Source of the DNA: Cryptomeria japonica
Taxonomy: Eukaryota > Streptophyta > Pinopsida > Cupressales > Cupressaceae
DNA: 64,000 nucleotides
Direction: 5' to 3'
Assembly (NCBI RefSeq): GCF_030272615.1
Contig: NC_081415.1
Coordinates: 513,077,034 to 513,141,033, forward strand
Notes under the pieces: generated by a model
The model's database searches: none
Told to the model about the DNA's origin: nothing
The model's input: the letters and a program-made list of their open reading frames with translations, nothing else
Translations under genes and position numbers: made by a program
Shown here: positions 1 through 10,948 of the stretch, piece after piece
How positions within the stretch are numbered: the first letter of the stretch is position 1
Layout of the letters: each line of letters starts with the position of its first letter

Positions 1-1466
1 CACTGGATTAAAGCTATGGAAGAAGAATTAGAGTAAATTGAGAAGAATAACACTTGGGCATTAGTTCCCTGGCCTAAAGAAAAAAATGTGATTGGAACAA
101 AATGGGTATTCAGAAAAAAACTTAATGAAGATGGTAAGGTAATTAGAAATAAAGAAAGACTAGTGTGTAAGGGATATTCTCAGAAAGAAGGAATTCATTA
201 TAATGAAACCTTTGCACTGGTAGCTAGAATCGAGGCAGTCAGATTATTCCTCACTTTTGCAGCATACGAGAACTACAAAGTATATAAAATGGATATTAAA
301 TGTTAATTTCTAAATGGAGATCTTGAAGAAGAAGTTTACATTGAATAACCTAATGGATTTTCTTTAACAAATAACAAAGATATGGTTTGCAAGTTAAGGA
401 AAGATTTGTATGGGTTGAAGAAAGCTCCAAGAGCTTGGTATGCAAGATAGGATAAGTATCTCTTGAAGATTGGTTTATCTAAAGGTAATGCTGAGAACAA
501 CTTATATTATAAAAAGACTAATAATGACATCTTGGTTATAGAAGTTTTTGTTGATGATATAATCTTTGGAGGAGAAGATGGATTATGTAAAGACTTTTCT
601 ATTGAAATGAAGCAGGAATTTGAAATGTCTATGATTGGAGAAATAAAATTCTTTTTAGGATTACAGATTTCACAGACTGATAAAGGTATATTCTTGAGTC
701 AATCCAAGTACTTGAAGGAGTTATTAAAGAGATTTGGGATGGAGAACTCTAAACCGGTAAGCACACCTATGACTACAAATGACAAAATTATCACTAAGGG
801 ATGAATCTACACCTGTTAATCCGACTAGGTACAAATCCATGATAGGAGGTTTACTATATTTGACACAAACAAGACTTGATATCATGAATGCAGTATGTAT
901 TGTTTCAATATTTCAGAGTAATCATAGAAAAAATCATAAATCAACAGTAAAAAGGATTTTCTGGTACTTCCAATTCACTATAAATCTTGGACTATGGTAT
1001 CCTAAAGATGAAAAATTTGAATTATGTGCATACACATATGCAAATTGGGTAGGAGATGTGGATGATAGAAAAAGCACCACCAGTGGAGCATTTTTTCTTG
1101 GAAGCAGATTAATTCCTTGGTTGAGTAAGAAACAAAGTTGTACATCTTTATCAACAGCAGAATCAGAATATGTTGCAGCAACAACTAACTGTACATAGGT
1201 ATTATGGCTTAAGCAAATTTGAAGGATATACAGGTAAAATGCAAGGAACCTATTACATCTATTGTGATAGCACTGTAGCAATTGATATATCTAAGAATCC
1301 AGTAATACATTCTAAAACCAAACATGTTTCTATCAAACTGAATTTTCTAAGGGAAAATGTTGAAGCAAAAGAAATAAAACTGGTTTATGTGAATACTAAA
1401 GAGTAGATTGTAGACATTTTCACTAAATCTCTACCTAAGGAGACTTCTGAATATCTCAGAGACTAG
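1..1466 (+). pseudogene. Ty1/copia pol relic (copia-1): reverse transcriptase and RNase H
   Basis: C-terminal half of a copia polyprotein, which would copy element RNA into DNA in virus-like particles. The RT starts at the window edge with the copia hallmark 'NTWALVPWPKEKNVIGTKWV' (about 49-108), then 'FLNGDLEEEVYIE', 'DLYGLKKAPRAWYA' and the catalytic block 'VFVDDIIFGG' (about 547-576). RNase H follows with 'TYANWVGDVDDRKSTTSGAF', 'STAESEYVAA' and 'YCDSTVAIDISKNPVIHSKT'. The last recognisable residues are near 1,400-1,466 ('IFTKSLPKE'). At least five in-frame stops (for example near 34, 303, 346, 448 and 1,196) and frameshifts near 800 and 1,200 show it is dead. Integrase, protease and gag lie outside the window. 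The family call is secure; the lineage is tentative. Confidence 0.93.
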
Positions 1467-1569
1467 CCTGGGGTCATACCGCCACTGGTAGAAACATAGA
1501 AAGTTGATGTTTGTCATCAACCGACAAAATTAATAGAAATATTTTACTCCGGCTTTGATGAGAAAGCTA

Positions 1570-1881
1570 CTTCTCAGGGGGAGTAGTTGGTATAGTGAAT
1601 TGGCTGGTATTTTGTATCTGAAAAGTAGGTTTTATACTACTTTGGCATTTGATGTCAAAGGGGGAGATATTGGTATGAAAAAACACAAGGAAAACACATG
1701 TTACTCCCAAGGGGAGAGATTGTTATTTTGGAGAGACTGATTACTCTCTATCTGTATTTTTTATTTATTGTTATGATCTCTTTTTGGGAGATTGTTGGTT
1801 TTTGGTATTTGGGATTTCTGTTTTTGCACTTTGACGGTTTTTCCATCTTGTGTTGCCATCAATTCCAAAGGGGGAGACTAT
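1570..1881 (+). promoter_or_regulatory. Repeated polypurine-tract-like motifs before the copia-1 3' LTR
   Basis: Four purine-rich motifs containing GGGGAG lie between the end of pol and the LTR: near 1,576 (CAGGGGGAGTAG), 1,660 (AAAGGGGGAGATATTGG), 1,708 (CCAAGGGGAGAGATTG) and 1,866 (CCAAAGGGGGAGACTATTGG). A polypurine tract primes plus-strand synthesis during reverse transcription, and only one copy is needed next to the LTR. Two copies are followed by ATTGGTAT, so the array could be serial duplication of the PPT/LTR junction. Reiterated PPTs are described for plant Sireviruses; assigning this element there is inference. Confidence 0.6.
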
Positions 1882-2939
1882 TGGTATTTTGGTATGGTTT
1901 TGTCATTCATGTCAACAACTACTAACACTTATCAACTCTGGCACTTTGGAGAATCAATAACATTCACCGGCAAGCAAGTGACTTATGCACAGTCACCAGT
2001 ATCTGGTATACCGACAGGATATATAGCTTCACCAAAACTTGGAATGGCATGAAAAATACTTGGTTATGTCAAAGACATTGTTTGGACACTTTGTCTTGAA
2101 GATTTGTTCATTGGCATATTCGTATTTGCATATTTCTTTTACCAGCAATTAGGTCCAGGTTATACACCGACAGGTTTATCTTTTCGAGATGATAACGACA
2201 TGTTATGGAGATGTTTAATTATTGTTGTAAATGCATCAAGATGACATGTTGAATCGGTTATTGCATCAGATATTGTTTTATTTATAAATTGATTTTATTG
2301 TAATATCTTTTAGAGCCAACCTACTAAAATTGGTCTTAGGTTATGATATAAATGTAAGATCTTATTTGTAAGATCGAATGAGGAATGTGAAAAAGAATTG
2401 TGTGAAGGTATATGTGTGAATAAGTAGAGCTATACACACAGACATCATTTGAAGGTTTGAAGGAGTGTTTTTTTGAAGACAATCAGAACTACACCGGTAT
2501 TGAATCCAGCATAGAAAGATGATAATTTGAGCACTACATTCATATTAGATTTAACCATCCAAGTGTAGTTAGTGTGACTCCCATTTTGTGTTTGAGCAGT
2601 GAGCTCTAGGAACTTGGTCTTTCTGCATGTGCAGACCCCATTTGTATACACTTACTATCTATAGTAGTATCATCTGATTGTAGGTAAGGTTTCCCACCAT
2701 GGTTTTTCCCCTTACAAGGTTTCCATGTACAAATATTGGTGCTATTTGTTGTGGATGACTTTGTGTTTTTGTTTCATGCATTAATCTTTACCGGTATTGC
2801 AATTAACTGATAAAACTGTATATCGATAGAAAAGACTGGTTTACCAGTATTAAGCATTAAGTTAGTTAAGTTGTTTTGGTGTGAATTTATTTGACAACTA
2901 ATTCAACCCCTACCTCTTAGTTGTCTCCGGGACCTAACA
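1882..2939 (+). repeat. 3' LTR of copia-1
   Basis: It begins TGGTATTTTGG directly after the last PPT-like motif and ends GGGACCTAACA, so it has TG...CA ends. The interior has the copia LTR phrase 'CACCATGGTTTTTCCC' near 2,695, and several CCGGT/CCGAC motifs (near 1,963, 2,494 and 2,788). The same phrase and motif style occur in the solo LTR at 45,040-46,619. The left boundary could be up to 3 bases earlier (TATTGG). No 5' partner is in the window, so the limits rest on motif position only. Confidence 0.65.
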
Positions 2940-2941
2940 AG

Positions 2942-3250
2942 AACATCATAGACTCTGCTAAAGATCTGCTAAAGGGATTTAAGAAATGCCACATCAGACA
3001 TGTATTCAGAGAGGCTAATCAAAGTGCAGACTAGGCAGCCAATGTAGCAATACGGAGCGAAACTAATATTACCTAGAATGGAAAAAGGGATCTACCGTTT
3101 GCGGCACATGATATAGTTATTTATGAAAGATTACATGGTGAGAATGGACATATTTACTATCATTTCCCAATAGTGAAAAGCAATGTCATGGAAATAGGCA
3201 TTGGCATTGCAGGTTACCTAGGAGGAAGTACAGTCATCATTGTCGTGTAA
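2942..3250 (+). pseudogene. RNase H-like domain relic (LINE-type RNase H scrap)
   Basis: One frame runs 103 codons with two internal stops. It contains 'KKCHIRHVFREANQSAD', which matches the C-terminal helix of plant RNase H-like (RVT_3) domains at the end of LINE ORF2 or in small host RNase H proteins; the final catalytic Asp of that motif is present. The rest ('LPFAAHDIVIYERLHG', then a hydrophobic tail) fits no family I know. It abuts the copia-1 LTR end at 2,939, so the LTR element probably inserted into or beside it. A captured host fragment is possible. Confidence 0.45.
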
Positions 3251-3504
3251 TCTCACATGCTTTATGGGAAATTTTAACCCTCCCCAACAACTACATTAGA
3301 AATTTCTATAGTAATCGAAGTGGCTTTCACAGAAACTCTGGCAAGAAGAAAATGATCAGTTTGAAGCTCCAGATTGAAATTAACATAACCATGGGCGGTA
3401 AAAGGAAGATAATGGAGGTGACTACCATTGATAAATGGAAGAGTCATCCGTAGGTATGGAGCATCCTCCATACTGCGAAGATGACAAAATTAATATAAAA
3501 AATG

Positions 3505-4920
3505 CAAGAGAAATGACCTTAAATCACCAAGATTTTCAAGAAGGGATGGAATGAAGGGACTCTCACCATTGGAAATAGGAAGATTAAAGTGATCAAGATA
3601 AGGATAGCGGAGGCCACTTGCATTTAAATGGAGGGCATCAAGTTTTACAAGGACAAAAAAATCTCCGATGCTGGTGTGAAGAAGTTCCCAAAGACTGTGG
3701 AGGAAAGGGCGAAAGGTAATCAAATTAATTTGGTGAAAGGTTTTACTTGCTATTATGGAGTTTATCATGCTTGATAGTAGATATACTAGGGTTTATAGCT
3801 ACCACTTTGTTCTGCTAAATCATTTTAGGCACAAGGATAAGATTTCTCTTCTCTACTATCTTTTTTGCTCCCTTAATGTGGGGATTCAAGATGCCATTTC
3901 CAATCCCCACATTAACCTAGTAATGCATGAAGGCTTGATGGTAATTTTGTATAATCACATCAAGAGCATGATCGTCCAGATGAATATTGTAGAGATTTCT
4001 GACTCAGATGAAGATTTTGATGAGTTGAAAGAGGAAGAAGGTGATGGCTATGATATGGAAGCAGAGACTAAAGATGACCCCCAAATGGCTGGAATAAGTA
4101 GACGAAAGAAAAAATCAGAACAGGGGAGACAAAACAGAGGGTTTTCTAAAAATAAATAGAGAGGGGAGGATGATAGTTGGAATGAGGAGGAGGAAGGGAC
4201 TAACAATGACACCAACACCAGAAGCGAGGATGCTCAAACCTAGGTGAGCCTAAAACAGAAAAAAAAAAATTCAAAAGGTAGGGAGGTGGAAGAAAGGTCA
4301 CCTCTCAAGTCTAATTTTAAGCAAAAGAGCATCATGGAGGAGGACACGACAACAAGAGATGATCAAAACACTGAGGACAAAGAGTCTAGTCTGGAGATCA
4401 ATCTTAATACCATGGATGTCAAGAACCAGGGAGAGCATCAAGTGGACATAGGCCTTTGCATAAATAATGGGATAGAGAACTTCAAACAAGTGCTCAACTA
4501 GATTCAAAAAGAAATCAAGGGCATAAAAGTCAAGCAAGCCCATGAAGCTGGGAAAATTGAAACCTTATAGGACCTAGGTTCTGGAAAAGTCAACTCCCTC
4601 CCAGAATGTCTTAGTGAGCTAAACAAGGTGATTGGCAATGCGAAGGAGATTATAAATTCCAACCGCAATAGTTTTACTTTCCTGGAAAATAGAGCAGATG
4701 CTACTAATCACAAACTTGATGGTATTGAGAACACACTTAAAAAAATTGGGGAGCAGAGCCTCAGGATCCTAAAGGATGCCTCGGTGAGCATGAAAAACCT
4801 TGTCCGCAAGCTGGAGAGCTACCAAGGGGATAAGGTTGTGAAGGGTATTATTAAGGTCAAAGATGATACCCCTGAGGAAAAGGAAACTGGGCTTGGAAGA
4901 AGAACTAGAGCAAAGAAATA
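3505..4920 (+). pseudogene. Unrecognised coiled-coil and acidic protein relic
   Basis: Coding-like sequence lies mostly in one frame from 3,755 to 4,920, broken by stops near 4,157, 4,241, 4,499 and 4,568. The part before 3,755 continues in a neighbouring frame ('MEGIKFYKDKKISDAGVKKF' at 3,628). Order of parts: a globular segment ('VYSYHFVLLNHFRHKDKISL', 'INLVMHEGLMVILYNHIKSM'); an acidic run ('EISDSDEDFDELKEEEGD'); Lys/Arg/Glu-rich low complexity; and a heptad-like helical region (about 4,628-4,850) ending in a basic tail. I cannot assign a family. The four stops in a consistent frame argue for a real ancient protein rather than chance. It could be a retroelement ORF1 or a captured host gene. 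Confidence 0.5.
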
Positions 4921-5230
4921 GAGGACATCAAGTGGGCAACGGAAACTATGGATCAGTTGGAGCTGGAAGTGGCAAAGATTCTTCAAAATTTGACCTAAGC
5001 CCAAGATTCTCTCAGTCATTTTTTGTTTTTAGTCTGTTTTCATCTTTTGCTTGTTGGCATTTTGTATGCCAAATGTCTTTTCTTTAGCTATTGTCTTTTG
5101 TTTATTTGTGAGTTAATGCTTATCTTTTGATCTTCCTTATGCACTGGGTTTCAAGGACCCATCAAAACTAGTTTTCCCTTAATCAAAAACATATGGCCCT
5201 TCAAAAACCCCCTAAACCTAACATTAGGAA
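4921..5230. other. Non-coding tail after the coiled-coil relic
   Basis: T-rich sequence rich in TTTT and TTGT follows the relic, and no further coding frame is seen. It resembles a 3' untranslated tail, but there is no clear poly(A) or repeat boundary. Confidence 0.3.
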
Positions 5231-5274
5231 TTAGTTTGACCCTCTAGAAATGTGTTAGTTTGACCCTCTAGAAA
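5231..5274. repeat. Short direct repeat, 20-bp unit
   Basis: The unit TTAGTTTGACCCTCTAGAAA occurs at 5,231-5,250 and again exactly at 5,255-5,274. It lies at the left edge of the A+T-rich stretch that precedes the gypsy-1 3' end. Probably replication slippage. Confidence 0.85.
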
Positions 5275-6060
5275 CTCACCTAGAGTTTGCCTATGGGTCA
5301 AACTTGAGTTGACCATTCTAATGGCTCTATAACCAAGACTCTACTAGGACGACACTAAGATATTTTGAATAATGCATTGGTTATACAAGTTCCCTCCAAG
5401 GGATAGGTCATTTCCAACTCACTTCATAACACAAGTGCCAAGTGATAGCATAAAAATACACAATACTTTAATATGCATGGCATGTCCCTTTCTGGAATTA
5501 CCAAATTTAAAAAATACAAATTAAACAAACATTCAAGCATTCATTTTTACAAATATAACACATAACACATGAGGTGTTGCCTCTCCAAATAGACAACCCT
5601 TGGCTTCGCAATTGTACATAGCCTTAGCTTGATTCTCTGAATAGTTTGCATGGTCACATGGATTAGTTTTCCTGCACATCTCACTTTGCACATTAGTAAT
5701 CTCAAATAATCATATTCAATATTAATATATGAAAAGAATACAAATCAAACACTTTGGATACTTTAAATCATAAAAATCAAATTATCAATTATCCAATAGA
5801 ATCCACATGAAATAATTTACTCAATGGCATCATCATAATCATCATGAAATTGAATCATTCGTAAGGCATGCATCCATGTTTTTTAACATCATAAATAAAG
5901 TACAACAAATTAGAAGTAAATGACATACATCATATAAATATTATCCAATCATTGGATCATATAGAATCTATATTTATAAGGCATCAAAATAAAGTATCAA
6001 TAATAGGTCCAACATAAAAAATAACTGCAATGCTATGATAGTTCAGGGTAGGGCCTCACA
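5275..6060 (-). repeat. Probable 3' LTR region of gypsy-1 (left boundary unresolved)
   Basis: A+T-rich, non-coding. Its right edge, GGGCCTCACA at 6,051-6,060, directly abuts a C-rich block (CCCTCCCCCT). On the minus strand this reads as a purine tract followed by TGTGAGGCCC, the expected PPT/LTR junction at the 3' end of a gypsy element. The LTR at the other end begins (plus strand) TGTCATGCCC, so the terminal bases form a plausible LTR pair. By eye I could not align the interior to 10,949-11,800, so truncation or heavy decay is likely. Confidence 0.45.
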
Positions 6061-6070
6061 CCCTCCCCCT

Positions 6071-7260
6071 CTAGGCATGAACTTCCTCTTGGATTTCACC
6101 AAAAAGATGGGGGTACTGAGATCTCATCTATGTTGCATCCTCCCATGATGTTGTAACCTCATCATAATAATCCCACTAGACCCTAACTTAGTCCAGCTCT
6201 CGGCCTCAAAGACCCAGCGTCCAGCGAGCCAAAATGCGAATGGACTCCAAAGCCAACTACCCATCAGACTCCACCTGCAAGGAATCCCAATCTATAATAT
6301 GAGACTCATCATAAATATACTTCCTAAACACAAACACATGAAACACATCATGGATGCCTGGCACACTAGGTGGAAAAGATAGATGATATGAAAGTGGACC
6401 TATCCTCTCAAGGATCTCAAATAGTCCAACAAAGTGAGGTACAAGATTAGATCCCTTTCCATAATGGATTGGACTCTTATGCGGTTGTACTCTCAAGAAG
6501 ATTATGTCCCCAACCATGAATGTACGATCTATTCTCTTCGCATCTGCATATTTCTTATGTCTATCATGTGCCTCTCTAAGGTGTTGTCTAATCAAATCCA
6601 CCTACTACTCTGTATCTCGAACTATCTTAGGACCAATAGCTACTCTATCCTCAATGGGGTCCCAAATTAGAGGTGTCCTATAAGGTCTATCATACAAATC
6701 TTGATAAGGTGGCATCCCTAAGGAAGTGTGATTCCCATCATTATAGGCAAACTCTACCAAAGGAAGATACTCTTCTCATTTGGTCTGATGATCCAAGATG
6801 TACATACATAGCATATATTCCAATACCTAGTTCACCCTCTTTGTCTATCCATCCATTTCCAGATGATAGGTTGTGCTAAAGTTGAATTTGGTACCCATTG
6901 CTTCCTGCAACACCTTCCAAAAAGAAGAAGTAAAGAGAGAATCTTTTTCTAAAATAATCTTGCGTGGAACTCCATGAAGTCTAACAATATCCCACAAGAA
7001 TACCTGTGCCACTACTAGTGCTATGAAAGTACCCTGAACTGGTGAGAAGTGGGACACTTTGGTCAACTTGTTAAATGTCACCATGATGGCATCATGACAA
7101 CATGATGACATAGGAAGACCAATGATGAAATCCATTGAAATAGTATCCCACTTCCACTTTGGTATCACATGAGACTGGAGTAACCCACCTGGATGGCGAG
7201 CTCCGCCTTGACTCTCTGACATTCAAGGCATTGGGCTACTAGTTTCACAATGAGTTGTCA
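6071..7260 (-). pseudogene. gypsy-1 integrase core and chromodomain-like tail
   Basis: The integrase inserts element cDNA into host DNA. The core is visible from 7,222 down: 'KWKWDTISMDFIIGLPMS' carries the first catalytic Asp, and 'HGVPRKIILEKDSLF' has Glu where the family usually has the second catalytic Asp. 'YHLEMDGQTKRVNQVLE' has Lys where the catalytic Glu is expected, so two of the D-D-E residues look lost. The C-terminal part (6,257-6,601) has 'VQPHKSPIHYGKGSNLVPHF' and 'GIHDVFHVFVFRKY', the usual integrase tail. Then 'WDYYDEVTTSWEDAT' and 'SQYPHLF' resemble a chromodomain's aromatic end. Stops separate the blocks. Confidence 0.88.
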
Positions 7261-7499
7261 CATACCTGGCCAATAATATAATTGCCTCAAATCAGCATGC
7301 ATCTTCTTAACTCTAGGATGTGATACATAAAGAGCTCTATGAGCCTCCATCACAAGAAATCACACAACTTTTAGGAAGAAGATACATAAATGCACCCTCT
7401 ATGGCATAGTAGTCCATTAGACTCTAATGAATAGCCTATAAATATCCCTTCTAGGGTCTCCTAAGATTGCACCACCTGACATACTTCTAAATACCACTC

Positions 7500-9440
7500 A
7501 TCCTCAAGCAACTACTGCAATATGCAATCTCTCAAATATGTTTCTATAGACATGGAGTATATCTCATGACATCTCCTACTCAAGGCATCTGTAACTACGT
7601 TTTCTTTCCCCTTGATGTAGTGAACATCAAAATCATACTCACATAAAAAATCCATCCATCTTCTCTAATGAGAATTAAGATTAGGCTAAGTAAATATGTA
7701 CTTCAAGCTCTAATGATTTGAATGAATCTCAAAACGATGACCTAAAAGAAAGTGTCTCCACCTCACAAGTGTGTGCACCACTTCTGCAAGCTCAAGGTCA
7801 TGAGTAGGGTAGTTAAGCTCATGAGTCACAAGCTTCCTAGACTCATATGCAATAGCTCAACCATCTTGCATAAGGACTGCTCCTAAACCATCCAAGGAAG
7901 CATCTAGATATACCATCAAATCAGCTAAGGGATCTGGCACCACAAAGAATAGGTGCACTAGTAAGTGCCTTTTTAAGTTCTTGAAAGGCCCTCTCACACT
8001 TTTCTATACACTCAAATTTCTCTCCCTTTCACTGAAGACATGTAATAGGATGTGCAACCCTAGAGAACCCCTCAACAAAGCATTTGTAATAACCTGCTAG
8101 ACCCATGAAACTCCTAACTTTTGTCACACTAGTTGGCATTGTCCAATCCATAATAACTTTGATCTTCAATGGGTCAATTGAGATCCCATCACCGGATATG
8201 ACATGTCTTAGATATTGGAATTTTGATCTAAAGAATGCAGATTTCAAAAAACTACCATACAACTGATTATCTCCCAAGCATTGTAATACCTTTGTCAAGC
8301 GCTCCTCATGCTCCTTCTCATTCTAAGAATATATAAATATATCGTCAAGGAACACAATCACAAATTGTTCAAGGAAAGTGTGGAACACCCCATTCATGAG
8401 ACTCATGAATACAGATCAAGCATTTGTAAGACCAAATAGAACCATAGTGAACTAATAGTGGCCATACCTAGTACGGAAAGCGGTCTTGTGGATATCGCTC
8501 TTCACTATCCTCAACTGATGGTACTCTGACTTGAGATCTATCTTTGAAAATACTTTGGCACCCTGAAGCTGATAAAACAGGTCATCAATCATGAGCAAAG
8601 GGTACCGATTCTCAATGGTTACTTTGTTCAACTATCGGTAGTCCATGCATAATCAAAGGGATCCGTCCTTCTTCTTTACAAAGATGAATGGTGCACCCCA
8701 AGGGGAGATGCTATGATGAATGTGACCTTTCTCTAAAATTTCCTTAAGCTGCATCTTGATCTCATTAAGATCATTAGTGGTCATCCTATATGATGCTCTC
8801 GAAACTAGCTCAACTCTTGGTACAGGATCTATGTGAAAAAAAATCTTGCTATGAGGTGGCATACCAGGTAGCTTGGAAGCAAACATGTCTAGAAATCCCT
8901 TAAGAATAGGATGATCATCAAGTGAAGGTTCCTTCTCATCCTCTTCTTCTCTATCGCTAATGGTGATGGCAAATGAATGGAATCCCTTTCACATTCTCTT
9001 CTTAAGCTGCATAGTGGAAATCATACGAAGTGATACGGGTCTCTGAATCCCTAAAATTACTATGAAAGTATCATGATCATCCACACACTTGATCTTTTTC
9101 TGGTGACAGTCCATCTTGACTATGTGGGCGTAGAACCAATCAATTCCAAGAATAATGCCATAACATCCTAGTGGTGTGACTCGAAGGTCTACTAGGGTGG
9201 TTGTACTTCCAATCTGAAGCTGACAATCCCTAACCACTGATTTAATGAATACTCTACCTCGTGAAGCGAACTCCACTTCCCAACTAATATGTTGCCTAGT
9301 TGCCACTAGCCCACAACACTCCACAACCAACGGAGATATAAAATAATTTGTAGCTCCTTAATCAAACATGATAGTAACACTACTACCTCTAATCATACAT
9401 GTGGCCTCTATGATTGTGGCCTGATGCTTAGTTTGGCAGT
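7500..9440 (-). pseudogene. gypsy-1 protease, reverse transcriptase and RNase H
   Basis: Protease: near 9,365 the active-site D-[ST]-G-A reads D-stop-G-A, and 'PLGCYGIILGIDWFYAH' (in 8,989-9,330) is the following gypsy protease block. RT: 'RASYRMTTNDLNEIKMQLKE' and 'ISPWGAPFIFVKKKDGSL' (8,653-8,886) are fingers-domain motifs. The catalytic box reads 'VFLDDIFIYS' near 8,330-8,350, and 'ISGDGISIDPLKIKVIMDW' and 'VRSFMGLAGYYKCFVEGFSR' (8,029-8,298) are thumb/connection motifs. RNase H continues toward 7,500 but is heavily decayed. The catalytic Asp pair of RT is still present; the protease serine codon is a stop. Confidence 0.88.
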
Positions 9441-9519
9441 TGTCAACTGCTGCAAAAACTCTATGGGACTTACCCATGTCCCCAACTATAGTTTTTGAAC
9501 CTACCATATGCTAACTACC

Positions 9520-10835
9520 TGCCATCTAACCCTGTAGGAAAACTCTCGCCATGTGTCCCATGGCCTCACAAGTGAAACAAACACCACGTGTCTAAAACTA
9601 AACACCTAGTGGTCTAGAGTATGCCTGATCTCCTATCCTACTTGATCCACTATAACCACCCCTAGAGAACGACTGAGTCTGAGCTAGAGGTGTGTATGGT
9701 ACCTATTGTCACTGATCATGCCTGAGACCCTATGTCTGCCACTGCTTGGTCTTAAAGCCCTATTATCCCTGTCGAGGCCTTCACCTTTGATTCTATTGTG
9801 GTAGCTGTAGGGAGGGGATTTGAAGGACCCTGATGAATATCTATGATTACCCTTCCAGTGGGGTTTTTGAAACCCAAAAGATAGAGGTATAGGGTTTCGG
9901 TTCTAACACTCATTTCGTGTGTCCTGAGGTCTACCCTAAATCTCCTCTGATAACAAGGCCTTCTCTATGGCAACCCGAAGGCTTTCTGGAGCTGCCATCC
10001 GAACTGGTCCTGCTATACCAGCATTCAATCCACTAATAAACTGGTTGACGAGTAGCTTCTCATCCTTCATGTATTCAACATAGGGTAGAAGCTCTAAGAA
10101 TTTTCTCCCATACTATGATACTAAAAGCCGCTTCTACTGGAGGTCATGAAACTCTTCAATTTTGCATTGCCTAAAGTGCTCTGAAAGGTATTTGTCTCTG
10201 AATCCCTCCATAAAGGTGTTCCAAGTGACGATATCTACAAGTATGTCATTCTTATACTCCTCCTATCTTCACCATGTGGAAGTTGTCCCTCTCAAAATGT
10301 GCATATAAAACTATGTCTTCAAATTTCTCTCATAGGGATGCAATCTGAAGCACCTTTCCAAACTCAATAGCCAAGACTCAGCCTCTACCCTATCAATAGA
10401 TCCTACAAATGATGGTGGTTGAATACGTAAAAGTTCTCTGATCTGATCCCTAGGATCACGAGGTGTTCTCTCTATAATCACAAGTGCCACAACTGGAGGT
10501 GGCTAAGGTTGTTGGGTTGACTTAGGATCATGCTCTTCCCAACCCTCTATATGGCTAGGAGGTGGACTCCTGCTCTGTTCCCTAGATGCTGATGTATGAC
10601 TCTCAGAAATCTGATGTTCTACCTCATGATCTACTATTGGGAGCCTATCCTGAACTATTCCTATCAGGTTCTGAAGTGCAACCAAAATGACTCAGTCAAG
10701 GTCAATCCATCATTCAGGAGGACCTTCCTAATTCCCTTCTAGAATTGACTCTTCCTGCACAACGTCTTCACGTACCATGCAAGCACGTCTAGGACCCCTA
10801 CTGCGCCTATGAACTTGTCGCGTAGTCGGAGGCAT
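9520..10835 (-). pseudogene. gypsy-1 gag with degenerate CCHC knuckle
   Basis: Gag packages element RNA. The likely start is the ATG at 10,833-10,835 ('MPPTTRQVHRRSRGPRRACM', basic N-terminus). A longer open piece is 10,503-10,685. The retrotransposon gag core is recognisable on the minus strand between about 10,450 and 9,950 ('PPSFVGSIDRVEAESWLLSL', 'EKLLVNQFISGLN'). Near 9,560-9,600 a knuckle reads C-F-T-C-E-A-M-G-H-M-A-R-V-F, with the last Cys replaced by Phe. Several stops and frame changes interrupt it. Confidence 0.8.
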
Positions 10836-10933
10836 CCTTCATGTGAAATAAAATAAAATAAATAAATAATTTAAGAAGAAAAAAAAAATAAAAGCCAAAT
10901 GTAATGTAGTAAGGTTCCTAGTGTTGGAACCTT

Positions 10934-10945
10934 GCTCTGATACCA
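10934..10945 (-). promoter_or_regulatory. gypsy-1 primer binding site
   Basis: Plus-strand GCTCTGATACCA is the reverse of TGGTATCAGAGC, complementary to the 3' end of plant initiator-methionine tRNA. It lies 3 bases inside the LTR edge at 10,949, which sets the 5' end of gypsy-1 on the minus strand. Confidence 0.85.
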
Positions 10946-10948
10946 AAA

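Larger units (their letters stand above)
6061..10948 (-). mobile_element. Ty3/gypsy retrotransposon internal region (gypsy-1), chromovirus-like
   Basis: Read on the minus strand, the order is primer site (10,934-10,945), gag from about 10,835, CCHC knuckle, protease, reverse transcriptase, RNase H, integrase and a chromodomain-like C-terminus ending at 6,071, then the PPT. That order (integrase after RT/RNase H) defines Ty3/gypsy, and the chromodomain-like end suggests a chromovirus of the Tekay/Del type. The coding relic falls in three frames with dozens of stops, so it cannot move. Sub-parts are listed separately. Confidence 0.9.
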
